From contig NZ_JAPZSU010000032.1 in assembly GCF_027531905.1 (NCBI RefSeq), forward strand, positions 1 through 64,000: a stretch of DNA of 64,000 bases, given 5' to 3'. The notes under the pieces are model-generated. The model did no database searches, was not told where the DNA came from, and saw only the letters and a list, made by a program, of their open reading frames with translations. Both the position numbers and the translations under genes were made by a program. Source of the DNA: Flavobacterium sp. (lineage in GTDB: Bacteria > Bacteroidota > Bacteroidia > Flavobacteriales > Flavobacteriaceae). Below, piece by piece: positions 1 to 7,648 of the stretch (the stretch's first letter is position 1; every line of letters starts with the position of its first letter).

Positions 1-84
1 TGAAGCCAAATATTCCAAACAGTCTAAGTCTGTTTTGAATGTGTCAAAAAAATCAATAATACTTTCTCCTTTGAATGATTCCAT
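1..84 (-). CDS. IS1595-family transposase, N-terminal fragment (runs off the left edge)
   Basis: The first 28 codons of a gene read leftward and leave the window. The peptide begins MESFKGESIIDFFDTF and continues KTDLDCLEYLAS. This matches the opening of IS1595/ISXO2-type transposases, where a short helical segment with an invariant Cys-x-x-Tyr-Leu precedes a zinc ribbon and the DDE-like catalytic domain, both of which would lie outside the window. The element sits directly against the 3' remnant of another gene at about 141-260, so it probably inserted there. The family call rests on a short N-terminal match from memory; the direction and frame are certain. The insertion-sequence end must lie between about 85 and 145, but I cannot define the terminal repeat from one end. 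Confidence 0.65.
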   Translation of the reverse strand, partial: MESFKGESIIDFFDTFKTDLDCLEYLAS

Positions 85-140
85 AACCTTTTTTGTTTTC
101 CGAAATATAAGAAAATATCTTTACAGCTCTATACATTTTT

Positions 141-260
141 ACCCATATAGAAATTGAAGGGAATATCGATTTGGATAGTCTTACACAAACCGAAGAAAAC
201 TTCAAAGATGCAACAGGCGAAGATATTAGTGATTTCTTAGATTTGGATTTAATTATTTAA
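141..260 (+). pseudogene. 3' remnant of a YjgN-like (DUF898) membrane protein gene
   Basis: An open frame without a start codon ends at a TAA (258-260), four bases before the next gene. It encodes IEIEGNIDLDSLTQTEENF, then KDATGEDISDFLDLDLII. This resembles the acidic tail of YjgN/DUF898 proteins, in which a 'G-D-L-D-x-F' strand is followed by a helix with 'GEE-x-x-D-x-F-D-L-D-I'. YjgN genes commonly lie directly upstream of M48 metallopeptidase genes, as here. The 5' part is missing, and upstream lies the end of an IS1595-like element, so insertional disruption is the simplest reading. The exact junction is uncertain (about 110-145). Confidence 0.5.
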
Positions 261-263
261 AAA

Positions 264-1373
264 ATGACTACAGTTTCTAAAAGCATTTTTTATGACGGAC
301 GATCTTCTGTTCCAAAAACCATCGATTTATTTTTTGATTCAACTATTGGGCAGTTTACCTTCCAAATGGAATCAAAAAATAGTGTAAATGAGGAAGAAAA
401 TTCTTTTCCTGAAAGAACAGCATCCTATACGTGGTCAATCAGTGCGATTGCATTTGAACATAGAAGTACCGCCTTATTTTTGCAACACGGTGAAGATCCA
501 ATTCAAACCATAAAAATTACCGATGCTGCATTGATCAATTCAATTAATCAATTCAGAAAAACATCAGGACAATTGAGTTGGTATCAAACCCTCATACAAA
601 AACCACTGAAATTTCATGTGTTTTTAGCGTTGTTTTTGTTGACAATCATTGGCTTATCATATGTATATATGCTCCCTTGGGTAGCCGAAAAATCTGTGGT
701 GCTGATTCCTGAAAGTTACGATGATTCCTTAGGCGAAACTTTTATAGACGAAAATTATCTTTTAGGAGAGAGTCAGGTAGAAAAATCAAAAATATTGAAT
801 GATTTTGCCGCTAATTTACAACTCAACAACAAAAAGAAGTTGAAATTTAAAGTCATCGATGCTGACATTATGAATGCCTATGCCCTACCCGATGGTACCA
901 TTGTAGTTTATACTGGCATTTTGAAAGAAATGAAAAATTATGACGAATTAGTAGGCTTGATCGGTCATGAAGCTGCTCATGTAAACAACCGTCATTCGAT
1001 GAAAATGCTTTGTAGAAATTTATCAGGTTACCTTTTCATTTCTACTGTTTTAGGGGATGTAAATGGAGTAATGGCAGTTATTGGAGATAATGTAAACACT
1101 TTACAATCTTTATCCTTCTCTAGAGAATATGAACGAGAAGCCGACGAAGAAGGTTTTGCAATTGTGACCAAAAATAACGTTAATCCAAAAGGAATGGTGA
1201 CTTTATTCCACCGATTACAAAAGGAACATAGTATCGAAATGCCTGAATTTTTGAGTACACATCCAGTGACAAAAGATAGAATTCAGTCTATTAAAACAAT
1301 GATTTCCACCAAAAATCATGTCATTCAAGAAGATTTCAAATTAAAAGCATTGTTTGAAAAACTTCAAAAATAA
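264..1373 (+). CDS. M48-family membrane-anchored zinc metallopeptidase
   Basis: The 369-residue product has a soluble N-terminal region (about 1-110, resembling the domain that precedes the peptidase in YjgN-linked M48 proteins), one membrane segment at about 117-137, and an M48 peptidase domain in the C-terminal half. The zinc-binding motif HEAAH is at residues 235-239, with the third ligand expected in the EYEREADEEG helix about 55 residues later. M48 enzymes of this type degrade misfolded or unassembled envelope proteins. The start lies four bases after the stop of the disrupted YjgN-like gene, so the two were probably co-transcribed. With its promoter region and first gene damaged by the insertion sequence, expression may now depend on transcription from that element. 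Confidence 0.85.
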   Translation: MTTVSKSIFYDGRSSVPKTIDLFFDSTIGQFTFQMESKNSVNEEENSFPERTASYTWSISAIAFEHRSTALFLQHGEDPIQTIKITDAALINSINQFRKTSGQLSWYQTLIQKPLKFHVFLALFLLTIIGLSYVYMLPWVAEKSVVLIPESYDDSLGETFIDENYLLGESQVEKSKILNDFAANLQLNNKKKLKFKVIDADIMNAYALPDGTIVVYTGILKEMKNYDELVGLIGHEAAHVNNRHSMKMLCRNLSGYLFISTVLGDVNGVMAVIGDNVNTLQSLSFSREYEREADEEGFAIVTKNNVNPKGMVTLFHRLQKEHSIEMPEFLSTHPVTKDRIQSIKTMISTKNHVIQEDFKLKALFEKLQK

Positions 1374-1380
1374 AAACAAC

Positions 1381-1418
1381 AAAAACCGCTTAGTTTATAA
1401 TAATACTAAGCGGTTTTT
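1381..1418. terminator. Bidirectional intrinsic terminator between M48 peptidase and rpiB
   Basis: A stem of 14 bp (1381-1394 with 1405-1418) contains the core ACCGCTTAGT / ACTAAGCGGT. It has an A-tract on the left and a T-tract on the right, so it can end both convergent transcripts. Confidence 0.85.
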
Positions 1419-1455
1419 TTATACTAAAATGGTGCGAAGCACCTCGAAAATTTTT

Positions 1456-1887
1456 TTATTGACAAGCGATTTTATTCACTCTATTTTGGTGTCTTCCTCC
1501 CTCAAAATCTGTAACCAAAAAGGTTTCTACAATTTCAACAGCTTGTTGAATAGAAGTAAAGCGCGCTGGAATACTAAGAACATTCGCATCATTATGTAAA
1601 CGTGTTAAATAAGCAATTTCTTTGGTCCAACAAAGACCAGCTCTTACACCAGCGTGTTTGTTTACCGTCATTGCAATTCCATTTCCACTTCCACAAATCA
1701 CAATTCCAAAATCGGCTTTACCTTGTTCTACGTCATTGGCAACAGGATGTCCAAAATCTGGGTAATCTACTGAGTCTTCTGAATCTGTTCCGTAATTAGT
1801 TACTTCGTGCCCTAAAGATTCTAAATAGTGAACAATTGCTTTTTTATAATCTGGTCCTGCGTGATCGTTTCCGATAGAAATTTTCAT
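1456..1887 (-). CDS. rpiB: Ribose-5-phosphate isomerase B
   Basis: The 143-residue product is a full-length RpiB, which interconverts ribose-5-phosphate and ribulose-5-phosphate in the non-oxidative pentose phosphate pathway. It opens with MKISIGNDHAGPDYK, the phosphate-binding 'DHAG' loop of the family. It carries the catalytic Cys65 in VICGSGNG, 'DYPDFGHPVA' and the HNDANVLSIP segment near the active site. Length and motifs agree with LacAB/RpiB enzymes. It is convergent with the M48 gene, sharing a terminator with it. Upstream is a long AT-rich gap, so its promoter lies just after 1887. The call is firm. Confidence 0.95.
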   Translation of the reverse strand: MKISIGNDHAGPDYKKAIVHYLESLGHEVTNYGTDSEDSVDYPDFGHPVANDVEQGKADFGIVICGSGNGIAMTVNKHAGVRAGLCWTKEIAYLTRLHNDANVLSIPARFTSIQQAVEIVETFLVTDFEGGRHQNRVNKIACQ

Positions 1888-1932
1888 TTGTCAATGTATT
1901 AAGTTGTGAGAATGCAAATTTAACCAATCTAA

Positions 1933-1961
1933 TTGAGTTTTGATGATAAATTTTACTTTTG
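1933..1961 (+). promoter_or_regulatory. Well-matched Bacteroidota promoter without an obvious gene
   Basis: TTG at 1933-1935 and TACTTTTG at 1954-1961 are separated by 18 bases, matching the TTG / TAnnTTTG consensus. Transcription would start at about 1967, next to an ATG at 1970 that opens only a 17-codon frame. It fires into the candidate origin region. Confidence 0.55.
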
Positions 1962-1969
1962 CAAAGGCA

Positions 1970-2023
1970 TGAATAAAGGGATTGTTTTACTTAAAACACC
2001 AAAAAAAGTAGCGTACATTTAAC
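1970..2023 (+). CDS. Possible 17-residue peptide or start of a lost gene
   Basis: An ATG nine bases after a strong promoter element opens the frame MNKGIVLLKTPKKVAYI, which ends at TAA (2021-2023). I do not recognise it. It could be a leader peptide, the 5' relic of a decayed gene, or chance; the promoter could equally make a non-coding RNA. Confidence 0.2.
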
Positions 2024-2099
2024 TCTCATACTACGAGTATTTTAGCAGTTTTCAACAATTTTTATATTTCTATAAAATACTAAAAATCAAGTCATTTAC

Positions 2100-2515
2100 T
2101 TTAATTAAAATGTTAATTTTTTGCAGTGTTAATAGCAAAACGTAATTACTTGATATTCAGTTAACTTTAAATTAACACAAAATGTTAATAAGTTCGGAAA
2201 GAAAATTAGAAGTTTTTTTAGTCAGTATTAAAAAAAATTGTAATCCAAAATTGGAATGAATAAAACAAAAAAAGTTTGGCTAATTTTTGGAATATTTATC
2301 AATAACTATTCATGATTTATTAACAAGTTTTTTAAAATTACTTATTTACATTTTGATTTAAAATTTGGTTATCAACCGTTGTTAATTAAAATTAAAAAAG
2401 AACTAAAAATAAACCTTTTAAGTATTAAAAATAGTGTTAATAACTCAAAATAAAAAAGTAAAACTCCATATTTAAACAAATAATAAAAAAATTATTGCCA
2501 TTATTAACACGCTAT
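2100..2515. other. Candidate replication origin (AT-rich region with clustered DnaA-box-like 9-mers)
   Basis: The gap from 1888 to 2612 has no convincing gene and is extremely AT-rich. The 9-mer TTATTAACA occurs exactly four times in either orientation: 2183-2191 (-), 2317-2325 (+), 2435-2443 (-) and 2501-2509 (+). Near variants lie at 2127-2135 (TGTTAATAG), 2296-2304 (TTATCAATA), 2369-2377 (TTATCAACC) and 2380-2388 (TGTTAATTA). These resemble AT-rich forms of the DnaA box TTATCCACA. The parS-like cluster 16 kb away supports an origin-proximal position. Isolated copies of the same 9-mer also occur at 9940-9948 and 25408-25416, so the evidence lies in the clustering. No cumulative skew could be calculated here. 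Confidence 0.4.
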
Positions 2516-2612
2516 AATAACCATTAAAAAATATTTAAATTTTAAATTTTCTTTTTTATTATTTTAATGAATGTTGACAACTTTGAATTTTGAAAAAGTA
2601 GGGTAGGAGCTG

Positions 2613-2846
2613 TTAGACAATTTTCAAATTGCTATTGAGGTTGTCTAAAATAGTTTGAACGGTTTCGAAATCGTTGGGATGTACTTTGAGTTGGATTCCG
2701 CCCAGCGCATTGGTGTAAAAAGGAGCTACCGAGAGAGTGATTTCGTTTTCAAAGAAAAAAGGGATTTTTTCTAGCTCTAAAATGTGTTTTAAAACCACTA
2801 TTTCATGTGGATAAGTAAAGACTGCTATAGTTTTAAAATCTTCCAT
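2613..2846 (-). CDS. DUF2007-family small protein (putative signal-transducing)
   Basis: The 77-residue product reads 'MEDFKTIAVFTYPHEIVVLK', then 'LELEKIPFFFENE' and 'GGIQLKVHPNDFETVQTIL'. This is the DUF2007 layout: a beta strand, a helix that scans for 'a-x-x-x-L-x-x-x-gI-x-x-x-x-x-n', and a closing strand-helix 'v-x-v-x-x-x-d-x-x-x-A-x-x-i-L'. The fold is PII/ACT-like. The function is unknown, although the family is labelled 'putative signal transducing protein' by analogy. It has no partner gene: rnr diverges from it 118 bp away, and on the other side is the candidate origin region. Confidence 0.75.
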   Translation of the reverse strand: MEDFKTIAVFTYPHEIVVLKHILELEKIPFFFENEITLSVAPFYTNALGGIQLKVHPNDFETVQTILDNLNSNLKIV

Positions 2847-2964
2847 GAGGTTGTTTTTATAAAGATAAAAAAAATAGTTAAAGTTATATTTTATTTAAAA
2901 CTAAAGCACATGCACTGTTTACCGTTAACTATTTTGTAATTTTAGACTTTATTAGAAAAGATAT

Positions 2965-5148
2965 ATGCGTAAAAGATTAAGAAAGCCGATCAAGAAAGAG
3001 AAAGATTTTAGTGATAAAATTTTAAAAATATTGGCTCAAAACCCTAACAAAGGGTTTAACTACAAGCAAATAGGAGCTACGCTTGAACTAGATGATACTC
3101 AAAGTAGAAATCAAATTATCAAAGATTTGAAACTTTTGGCAGCTGCCAAAAAAATAATTGAAACCGAACCAGGAAAGTATCTTGTGAAAGCCATAAGCCA
3201 AGATTATTACGAAGGAATCATCGATATGACGGGGCGTAAGACGGCTTATTTCATTTGTCCTGATTTTGAAGAAGACGTTTTCATTCCAACCAATAATTTG
3301 AATCGTGCTTTAGACAAAGACAAAGTAAAAGTTTATGTTTATAATAGAAGAAAAGGAAAACGTCCTGAAGGCGAAGTAATTGAAGTAGTCGAAAGAGCCA
3401 AAACTGATTTTGTGGGTGTAATTGACATTCAAAAGAATTTTGCTTTTGTATCGACCGCCAATCCAAAAATGTACACGGATATTTTTATTCCAAAAGATAA
3501 AATAGGAGAGGCAGAACAAGGAGATGTCGTTCTGGTTCATATCGAAGATTGGCCTAAAAGAGCGGATAGTCCTTTTGGTAGAGTTGAAAAAGTACTCGGT
3601 AAACCAGGAGAACACGATACAGAAATTCACGCTATTTTGGCAGAATATGGTTTGCCTTCTGAGTTTCCAATAGAAGTTGAAACCTTTGCTCAAAAAATTG
3701 ATACTACGATTCAAGAAAGTGAAATAGCCAAACGTCGCGATATGCGAGATACACTCACTTTTACCATAGACCCAAAAGATGCCAAAGATTTTGATGATGC
3801 CTTGTCTTTCAAAAAATTAGAGAATGGTAATTTCGAAATAGGGGTTCACATTGCTGATGTTTCGTATTATCTAGAAGAAGGAACTATACTTGATGATGAA
3901 GCCTATCAACGCGCCACTTCGGTGTATTTGGTAGATAGGGTAGTGCCAATGTTACCAGAGGTTTTATCAAATTTCGCTTGTTCGTTACGTCCTCAAGAAG
4001 AGAAATATACGTTTTCGGCTATTTTTGAATTGGATGCCAAAGCCAAAGTAGTGAACCAATGGTTTGGAAGAACGGTTATTTTTTCAGACCAGCGATTTGC
4101 GTATGAAGAAGCACAATACATCATCGAAACCAAAGACAATACGATTCCAATAGAAACTTCTATCACAGGAAGTAGCTATGTGGTGGCCGATGAAATTGTA
4201 GAAGCTACTCTTAAAATGGATGAATTAGCCAAAATTTTAAGAAGAAATAGAATGAATGAAGGGGCTATTTCTTTTGACAAAGTCGAAGTAAAATTCAATT
4301 TAGATAAAGAAGGAGAACCAGAAGGCGTGTACTTCAAAATAGCAAAAGATGCCAATCATTTGATTGAAGAATTCATGCTTTTGGCCAACAGAAAAGTAGC
4401 TGAGTATATTGGGAAACAAAAGAAAACTTTTATTTACAGAATTCACGATGAACCCAATGAAGATAAGCTAATTGCAATGCAAAATGTGATTGCTAAATTT
4501 GGTTATAAAATTGATTTTAGAAACAAAGGCGATATCTCTAAATCTTTGAATGCTTTGATGGAAGAGGTAAGTGGTAAAAAAGAACAAAATTTGATTGATA
4601 CTTTAGCCATTCGTTCGATGAGTAAAGCCAAATATTCAACAGATAATATTGGACATTACGGATTAGCTTTCGATTATTATTCTCATTTTACTTCACCTAT
4701 TCGTAGGTATCCTGATGTAATGGTGCATAGACTGTTACAGTTTTATTTAGATGGAGGAAAATCTGTAGATGAAGAAACCTATGAAACCAAATGTTTGCAT
4801 TCTTCGACTATGGAAGGTTTGGCTACTAATGCAGAACGTGATTCTATCAAATACATGCAGGTTAAATACATGCAAAATCATGAAGAGCAAGAATTTTTGG
4901 GTGTAATTTCAGGAGTAACGGAATGGGGAATTTATGTAGAAATCATCGAAAATAAGTGCGAAGGGATGGTAAGAATTCGTGATATTAAAGAAGATTATTA
5001 TACTTTTGACGAGAAGCAATACGCCTTGGTTGGCGCTACTTCACATAATTTATTACAATTAGGTGACGAAATTTATGTAAAAGTTAAGAATGCTGATTTG
5101 GTGAAAAAACAATTGGATTTTCATTTTATCAGAAGTAATAATCAATAA
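2965..5148 (+). CDS. rnr: Ribonuclease R (3'-5' exoribonuclease)
   Basis: The 727-residue protein degrades structured RNA processively from the 3' end in RNA turnover and quality control. Domains in order are an N-terminal winged-helix (about 15-65), cold-shock/OB domains (about 75-215), the RNB catalytic domain (about 260-585) and a C-terminal S1 domain (about 635-722). The catalytic metal-binding motif DPKDAKDFDDA begins at residue 269, supplying the conserved aspartates. The HFTSPIRRYPDVMVHRLL motif near the end of the RNB domain is intact. The start at ATG 2965 gives the usual family length. The gene is followed after 10 bp by the head-GIN gene, so the two may share a transcript. Firm call. 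Confidence 0.96.
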   Translation: MRKRLRKPIKKEKDFSDKILKILAQNPNKGFNYKQIGATLELDDTQSRNQIIKDLKLLAAAKKIIETEPGKYLVKAISQDYYEGIIDMTGRKTAYFICPDFEEDVFIPTNNLNRALDKDKVKVYVYNRRKGKRPEGEVIEVVERAKTDFVGVIDIQKNFAFVSTANPKMYTDIFIPKDKIGEAEQGDVVLVHIEDWPKRADSPFGRVEKVLGKPGEHDTEIHAILAEYGLPSEFPIEVETFAQKIDTTIQESEIAKRRDMRDTLTFTIDPKDAKDFDDALSFKKLENGNFEIGVHIADVSYYLEEGTILDDEAYQRATSVYLVDRVVPMLPEVLSNFACSLRPQEEKYTFSAIFELDAKAKVVNQWFGRTVIFSDQRFAYEEAQYIIETKDNTIPIETSITGSSYVVADEIVEATLKMDELAKILRRNRMNEGAISFDKVEVKFNLDKEGEPEGVYFKIAKDANHLIEEFMLLANRKVAEYIGKQKKTFIYRIHDEPNEDKLIAMQNVIAKFGYKIDFRNKGDISKSLNALMEEVSGKKEQNLIDTLAIRSMSKAKYSTDNIGHYGLAFDYYSHFTSPIRRYPDVMVHRLLQFYLDGGKSVDEETYETKCLHSSTMEGLATNAERDSIKYMQVKYMQNHEEQEFLGVISGVTEWGIYVEIIENKCEGMVRIRDIKEDYYTFDEKQYALVGATSHNLLQLGDEIYVKVKNADLVKKQLDFHFIRSNNQ

Positions 5149-5158
5149 AAGATAAGCT

Positions 5159-5824
5159 ATGAAGAAGATAATAATTATAGTTACATTGTTTGTAACGAGT
5201 TATTTACAGGCTCAGGTAACCAAAAATTTAGGTGATTTTGATAGTGTAAAAGTATTTGATCAATTGACTGTAAAGTTGATTCCTTCAAACGAAAATAAGG
5301 TCAGTATTTCAGGAACAAGAGCTGGTGAAGTAGAATTTGTTAATAATAATGGTCAATTGAAATTAAGAATGCCTTTTCCGAAGTTAATGTCTGGAAACGA
5401 TATTAAAATTGAGTTGCATTTCAAGAAAATTGAGAGTATCGATGCCAGTGAAGGAAGTTATGTTTCTTGTGATTTTCCATTCAAACAAACCCTTTTAACC
5501 TTGAATACAAAAGAAGGTGCTACCATAAAAGTCGAATTTGATACAGAAAAAGCTGTAATTAGAGCGGTTTCTGGAGGAATTTTAGACTTGATAGGAAAAA
5601 CAAACAATCAAACTATTACGATTGCTTCTGGTGGTGTTTTAGAAGCTAAAGATTTAATAAGCTCACAAGCGACTATAAACGTTGCAGCGGGAGGAAAAGC
5701 TGAAATCCATGCTACTACCTTAGTGGATGCAAAAGTGAAGGCTGGAGGCTCTATTTACATTTATGGTAAACCTAAACAAATCAATCAGCAAACGATCCTT
5801 GGTGGAACTATAATTGAAAAGTAA
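5159..5824 (+). CDS. Exported head-GIN domain protein (DUF2807)
   Basis: The 221-residue product has a signal peptide (about 1-19, MKKIIIIVTLFVTSYLQAQ) and a repetitive beta-strand body with alternating small residues, as in 'SVSISGTRAGEV'-like strands and 'TIASGGVLEAKDL', 'NVAAGGKAEIHATTL', 'VKAGGSIYIYGKP'. These repeats are typical of the DUF2807 'putative auto-transporter adhesin, head GIN' family, a right-handed beta-solenoid common in Bacteroidota envelopes. The exact role is unknown; surface adhesion is only a family-level suggestion. It lies 10 bp after rnr on the same strand. Confidence 0.8.
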   Translation: MKKIIIIVTLFVTSYLQAQVTKNLGDFDSVKVFDQLTVKLIPSNENKVSISGTRAGEVEFVNNNGQLKLRMPFPKLMSGNDIKIELHFKKIESIDASEGSYVSCDFPFKQTLLTLNTKEGATIKVEFDTEKAVIRAVSGGILDLIGKTNNQTITIASGGVLEAKDLISSQATINVAAGGKAEIHATTLVDAKVKAGGSIYIYGKPKQINQQTILGGTIIEK

Positions 5825-5877
5825 CTTGAACTAGACCTTTAGCTATTCACTAATTACTAATTACTAATCACTGCTAC

Positions 5878-6552
5878 ATGATTAATGATATTTTAGCTGG
5901 AATTCCATGGGGAATTTTTTTAAGTTTTATGATTGGCCCAGTATTCTTTATTTTACTAGAAACTAGTATTAGTAAAGGATTTAGAGCCGCAATGGTATTT
6001 GATTTGGGTGTTATTTTTGGTGATATTGTCTTTATTTCTATCGCTTATTTGGGAAGTTATCGTTTAATAACTAGTCTTAAAGATGAACCTTCTTTGTTTA
6101 TTTTTGGTGGAATTGTGATGTTAGCTTATGGCATTATTTCTTTTATAAAATTGAGAAATACCGAGAAATCTCCTGAAGAAATTTTACAAGATGAAATCCT
6201 TAAAAAGAACTACGGAAGCTTATTCATGAAAGGCTTTTTCCTGAATATTATCAATATTGGTGTGTTGGGTTTTTGGTTAGCCGTTATCATTTCTGTTGGT
6301 CCAAAAATGGATATGAAAACCTCAAGAATGTTGACTTTTTTTGTTTCAGTAATTCTTTCTTATTTACTAATTGATTGTATTAAAATTGTATTAGCTAAAA
6401 AATTAAAATCAAAAATGACGCCTACTAACATTCATAAAATCAAAAAAGGAATAGCTGTAGTTTTAATGATTTTTGGAATAGTTTTAATTACCCAAGGATT
6501 TTTTCCAGGTGAAAAACAAATGGTAAAAAATGCCTTAGAAAAGATAGAGTAG
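5878..6552 (+). CDS. LysE-family membrane transporter
   Basis: The 224-residue protein is hydrophobic with about six membrane segments. It opens with the family's 'IPWGIFLSFMIGPVFFILLE' region, in which a conserved G-P follows the first helix, and has 'GFFLNIINIGVLGFWLAVI' near the middle. LysE-family exporters move basic amino acids or other small metabolites out of the cell; the substrate here cannot be read from sequence. It follows the head-GIN gene by 53 bp and ends at a terminator. The family is confident, the substrate open. Confidence 0.8.
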   Translation: MINDILAGIPWGIFLSFMIGPVFFILLETSISKGFRAAMVFDLGVIFGDIVFISIAYLGSYRLITSLKDEPSLFIFGGIVMLAYGIISFIKLRNTEKSPEEILQDEILKKNYGSLFMKGFFLNIINIGVLGFWLAVIISVGPKMDMKTSRMLTFFVSVILSYLLIDCIKIVLAKKLKSKMTPTNIHKIKKGIAVVLMIFGIVLITQGFFPGEKQMVKNALEKIE

Positions 6553-6579
6553 GAGCCATTTCTATTCAAAAAAAGATAA

Positions 6580-6609
6580 AAAAGCTTCTGATTTTCAGAA
6601 GTTTTTTTT
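6580..6609 (+). terminator. Terminator after the LysE-family gene
   Basis: The hairpin AGCTTCTGA / TCAGAAGTT (6582-6603) is followed by a run of T. It closes the rnr / head-GIN / lysE-like block. Confidence 0.75.
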
Positions 6610-6701
6610 GTTTATGACTACACTTTATTTAGTATGCTTAACTATCATATTTTTTAAAATAATGATAAAAAAGAGATACATTTATGCATCCCTTTTGAGT
6701 C

Positions 6702-6972
6702 ATCGTCCGGATTCGAACGCTTTCTTTATCTAATTTTTCTTAAAAATTAACCATTAAAAAAACTTCTAAATTTCTTTGAAGGCATTAAAGTCATCGTCCG
6801 GATTCGAATGCTTTCTTTATCTAATTTTTCTTAAAAATTAACCATAAAAAAAACTCCAAGTTTGTTTGAAGATTTCAGAGTTATCGTCCGGATTCGAACT
6901 CTATATTTATCTAATTTTTCTTAAAAATTAACCATAAAAAAAACCTCCAAGTTTCCTTGAAGGTTTTAGAGG
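6702..6972 (-). repeat. Three tandem copies of the tRNA-Cys 3' end plus terminator-like spacer (about 90-bp period)
   Basis: The 17-mer ATCGTCCGGATTCGAAY, the complement of the T-arm and acceptor 3' strand of tRNA-Cys, occurs at 6702-6718, 6793-6809 and 6883-6899, and within the intact tRNA at 6973-6989. The spacings are 91, 90 and 90 bp. Each copy is followed by a near-identical AT-rich spacer (CTTTATCTAATTTTTCTTAA and on) and a degenerate version of the terminator hairpin that follows the real tRNA. The copies lack the D-arm, anticodon arm and 5' acceptor strand, so they are not functional tRNAs. They could be integrase scars or slipped tandem duplications. Confidence 0.85.
6934..6966 (-). 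terminator. Terminator of tRNA-Cys
   Basis: Read on the minus strand, AAACCTTCAAG pairs with CTTGGAGGTTT (6941-6951 with 6956-6966) and is followed by a T-run. Decayed versions of this hairpin recur in each tandem repeat unit downstream. Confidence 0.65.
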
Positions 6973-7040
6973 CATCGTCCGGATTCGAACCGGAGTAGGA
7001 GCTTTTGCAGAGCCCAGCCTAGCCGCTCGGCCACGACGCC
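6971..7040 (-). tRNA. tRNA-Cys (anticodon GCA)
   Basis: The minus-strand sequence folds as a 70-nt cloverleaf. The acceptor is GGCGTCG / CGATGCC with one G-U pair, the anticodon stem GGGCT / AGCTC encloses the loop CTGCAAA (anticodon GCA), and the T-stem CCGG / CCGG encloses TTCGAAT. CCA is not encoded, as is usual in this phylum. The gene stands alone between the tandem 3'-end repeats and folB. Confidence 0.93.
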
Positions 7041-7149
7041 ATTGTTTAAACGGATTGCAAATGTAATACAAAAATTCCAAAAAGCAAATTTCAAATTCCA
7101 AATAAATAGAGAATGCCTTTTCTTTTGGTTTTTTAATTTTTGAAATTTA

Positions 7150-7506
7150 TTAACGTGTTTTACTCATAATAATGGTAACCGCTTCTACATCACCACCAAT
7201 GGGAGGATTTATTTTTGAAACTTCAACCTCAATTTTTGTAATAGTTGGAGCTTCATTCATAGCACGAACAATGATTCTATGAGCTACATTTTCTAATAAT
7301 TCCGCTCTAATTGCCATTTCTTCAACTACAATTCGGTTCAATAATACATAATCTACGGTATCACTTAATTTGTCTGATAGCGCAGATTGTGTTAAATCGG
7401 TTTCAATTTCTAAATCAACTCGGTAATCTGAACCTATTTTTGATTCTTCAATTAGACAACCGTGATATGAAAAGGTGCGTATATTTTTTAGTTTAATTTT
7501 GCCCAT
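7150..7506 (-). CDS. folB: Dihydroneopterin aldolase
   Basis: The 118-residue product matches FolB, which converts 7,8-dihydroneopterin to 6-hydroxymethyl-dihydropterin and glycolaldehyde in folate synthesis. Family landmarks are present in order: MGKIKLKNIRTFSYHGCLIEE (the 'YHG' loop), 'DYRVDLEIETDL', the 'DTVDY' strand, 'LLENVAHRI' and the C-terminal 'KINPPIGGDVEAV' that shapes the pterin pocket. The length is typical. It is a single-gene unit divergent from glnS; the 142-bp gap between them carries the glnS promoter. Confidence 0.92.
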   Translation of the reverse strand: MGKIKLKNIRTFSYHGCLIEESKIGSDYRVDLEIETDLTQSALSDKLSDTVDYVLLNRIVVEEMAIRAELLENVAHRIIVRAMNEAPTITKIEVEVSKINPPIGGDVEAVTIIMSKTR

Positions 7507-7621
7507 TATTTGATGAAATAAAGTATTTTTTTCTTGCGTTAAAAGTACAAATTCTTTTGTTTTTTTAATAGATTAAATAAATAAAGAACCCTATTATACC
7601 TAGTTTCCTCAACAATTTTGA

Positions 7622-7629
7622 TAACTTTG
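7622..7629 (+). promoter_or_regulatory. -7 promoter element of glnS
   Basis: TAACTTTG matches TAnnTTTG and lies 20 bp before the glnS ATG, giving a short leader. I see no clear TTG at the expected -33 spacing. Confidence 0.45.
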
Positions 7630-7648
7630 CCGTTCAAATTTCAATATA

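Noticed and set aside
6702..6989. CRISPR array at the 90-bp repeats
   Set aside because: Only four repeats of 17 bp, the spacers are near-identical rather than unique, and one repeat lies within an intact tRNA-Cys. No cas genes are present.
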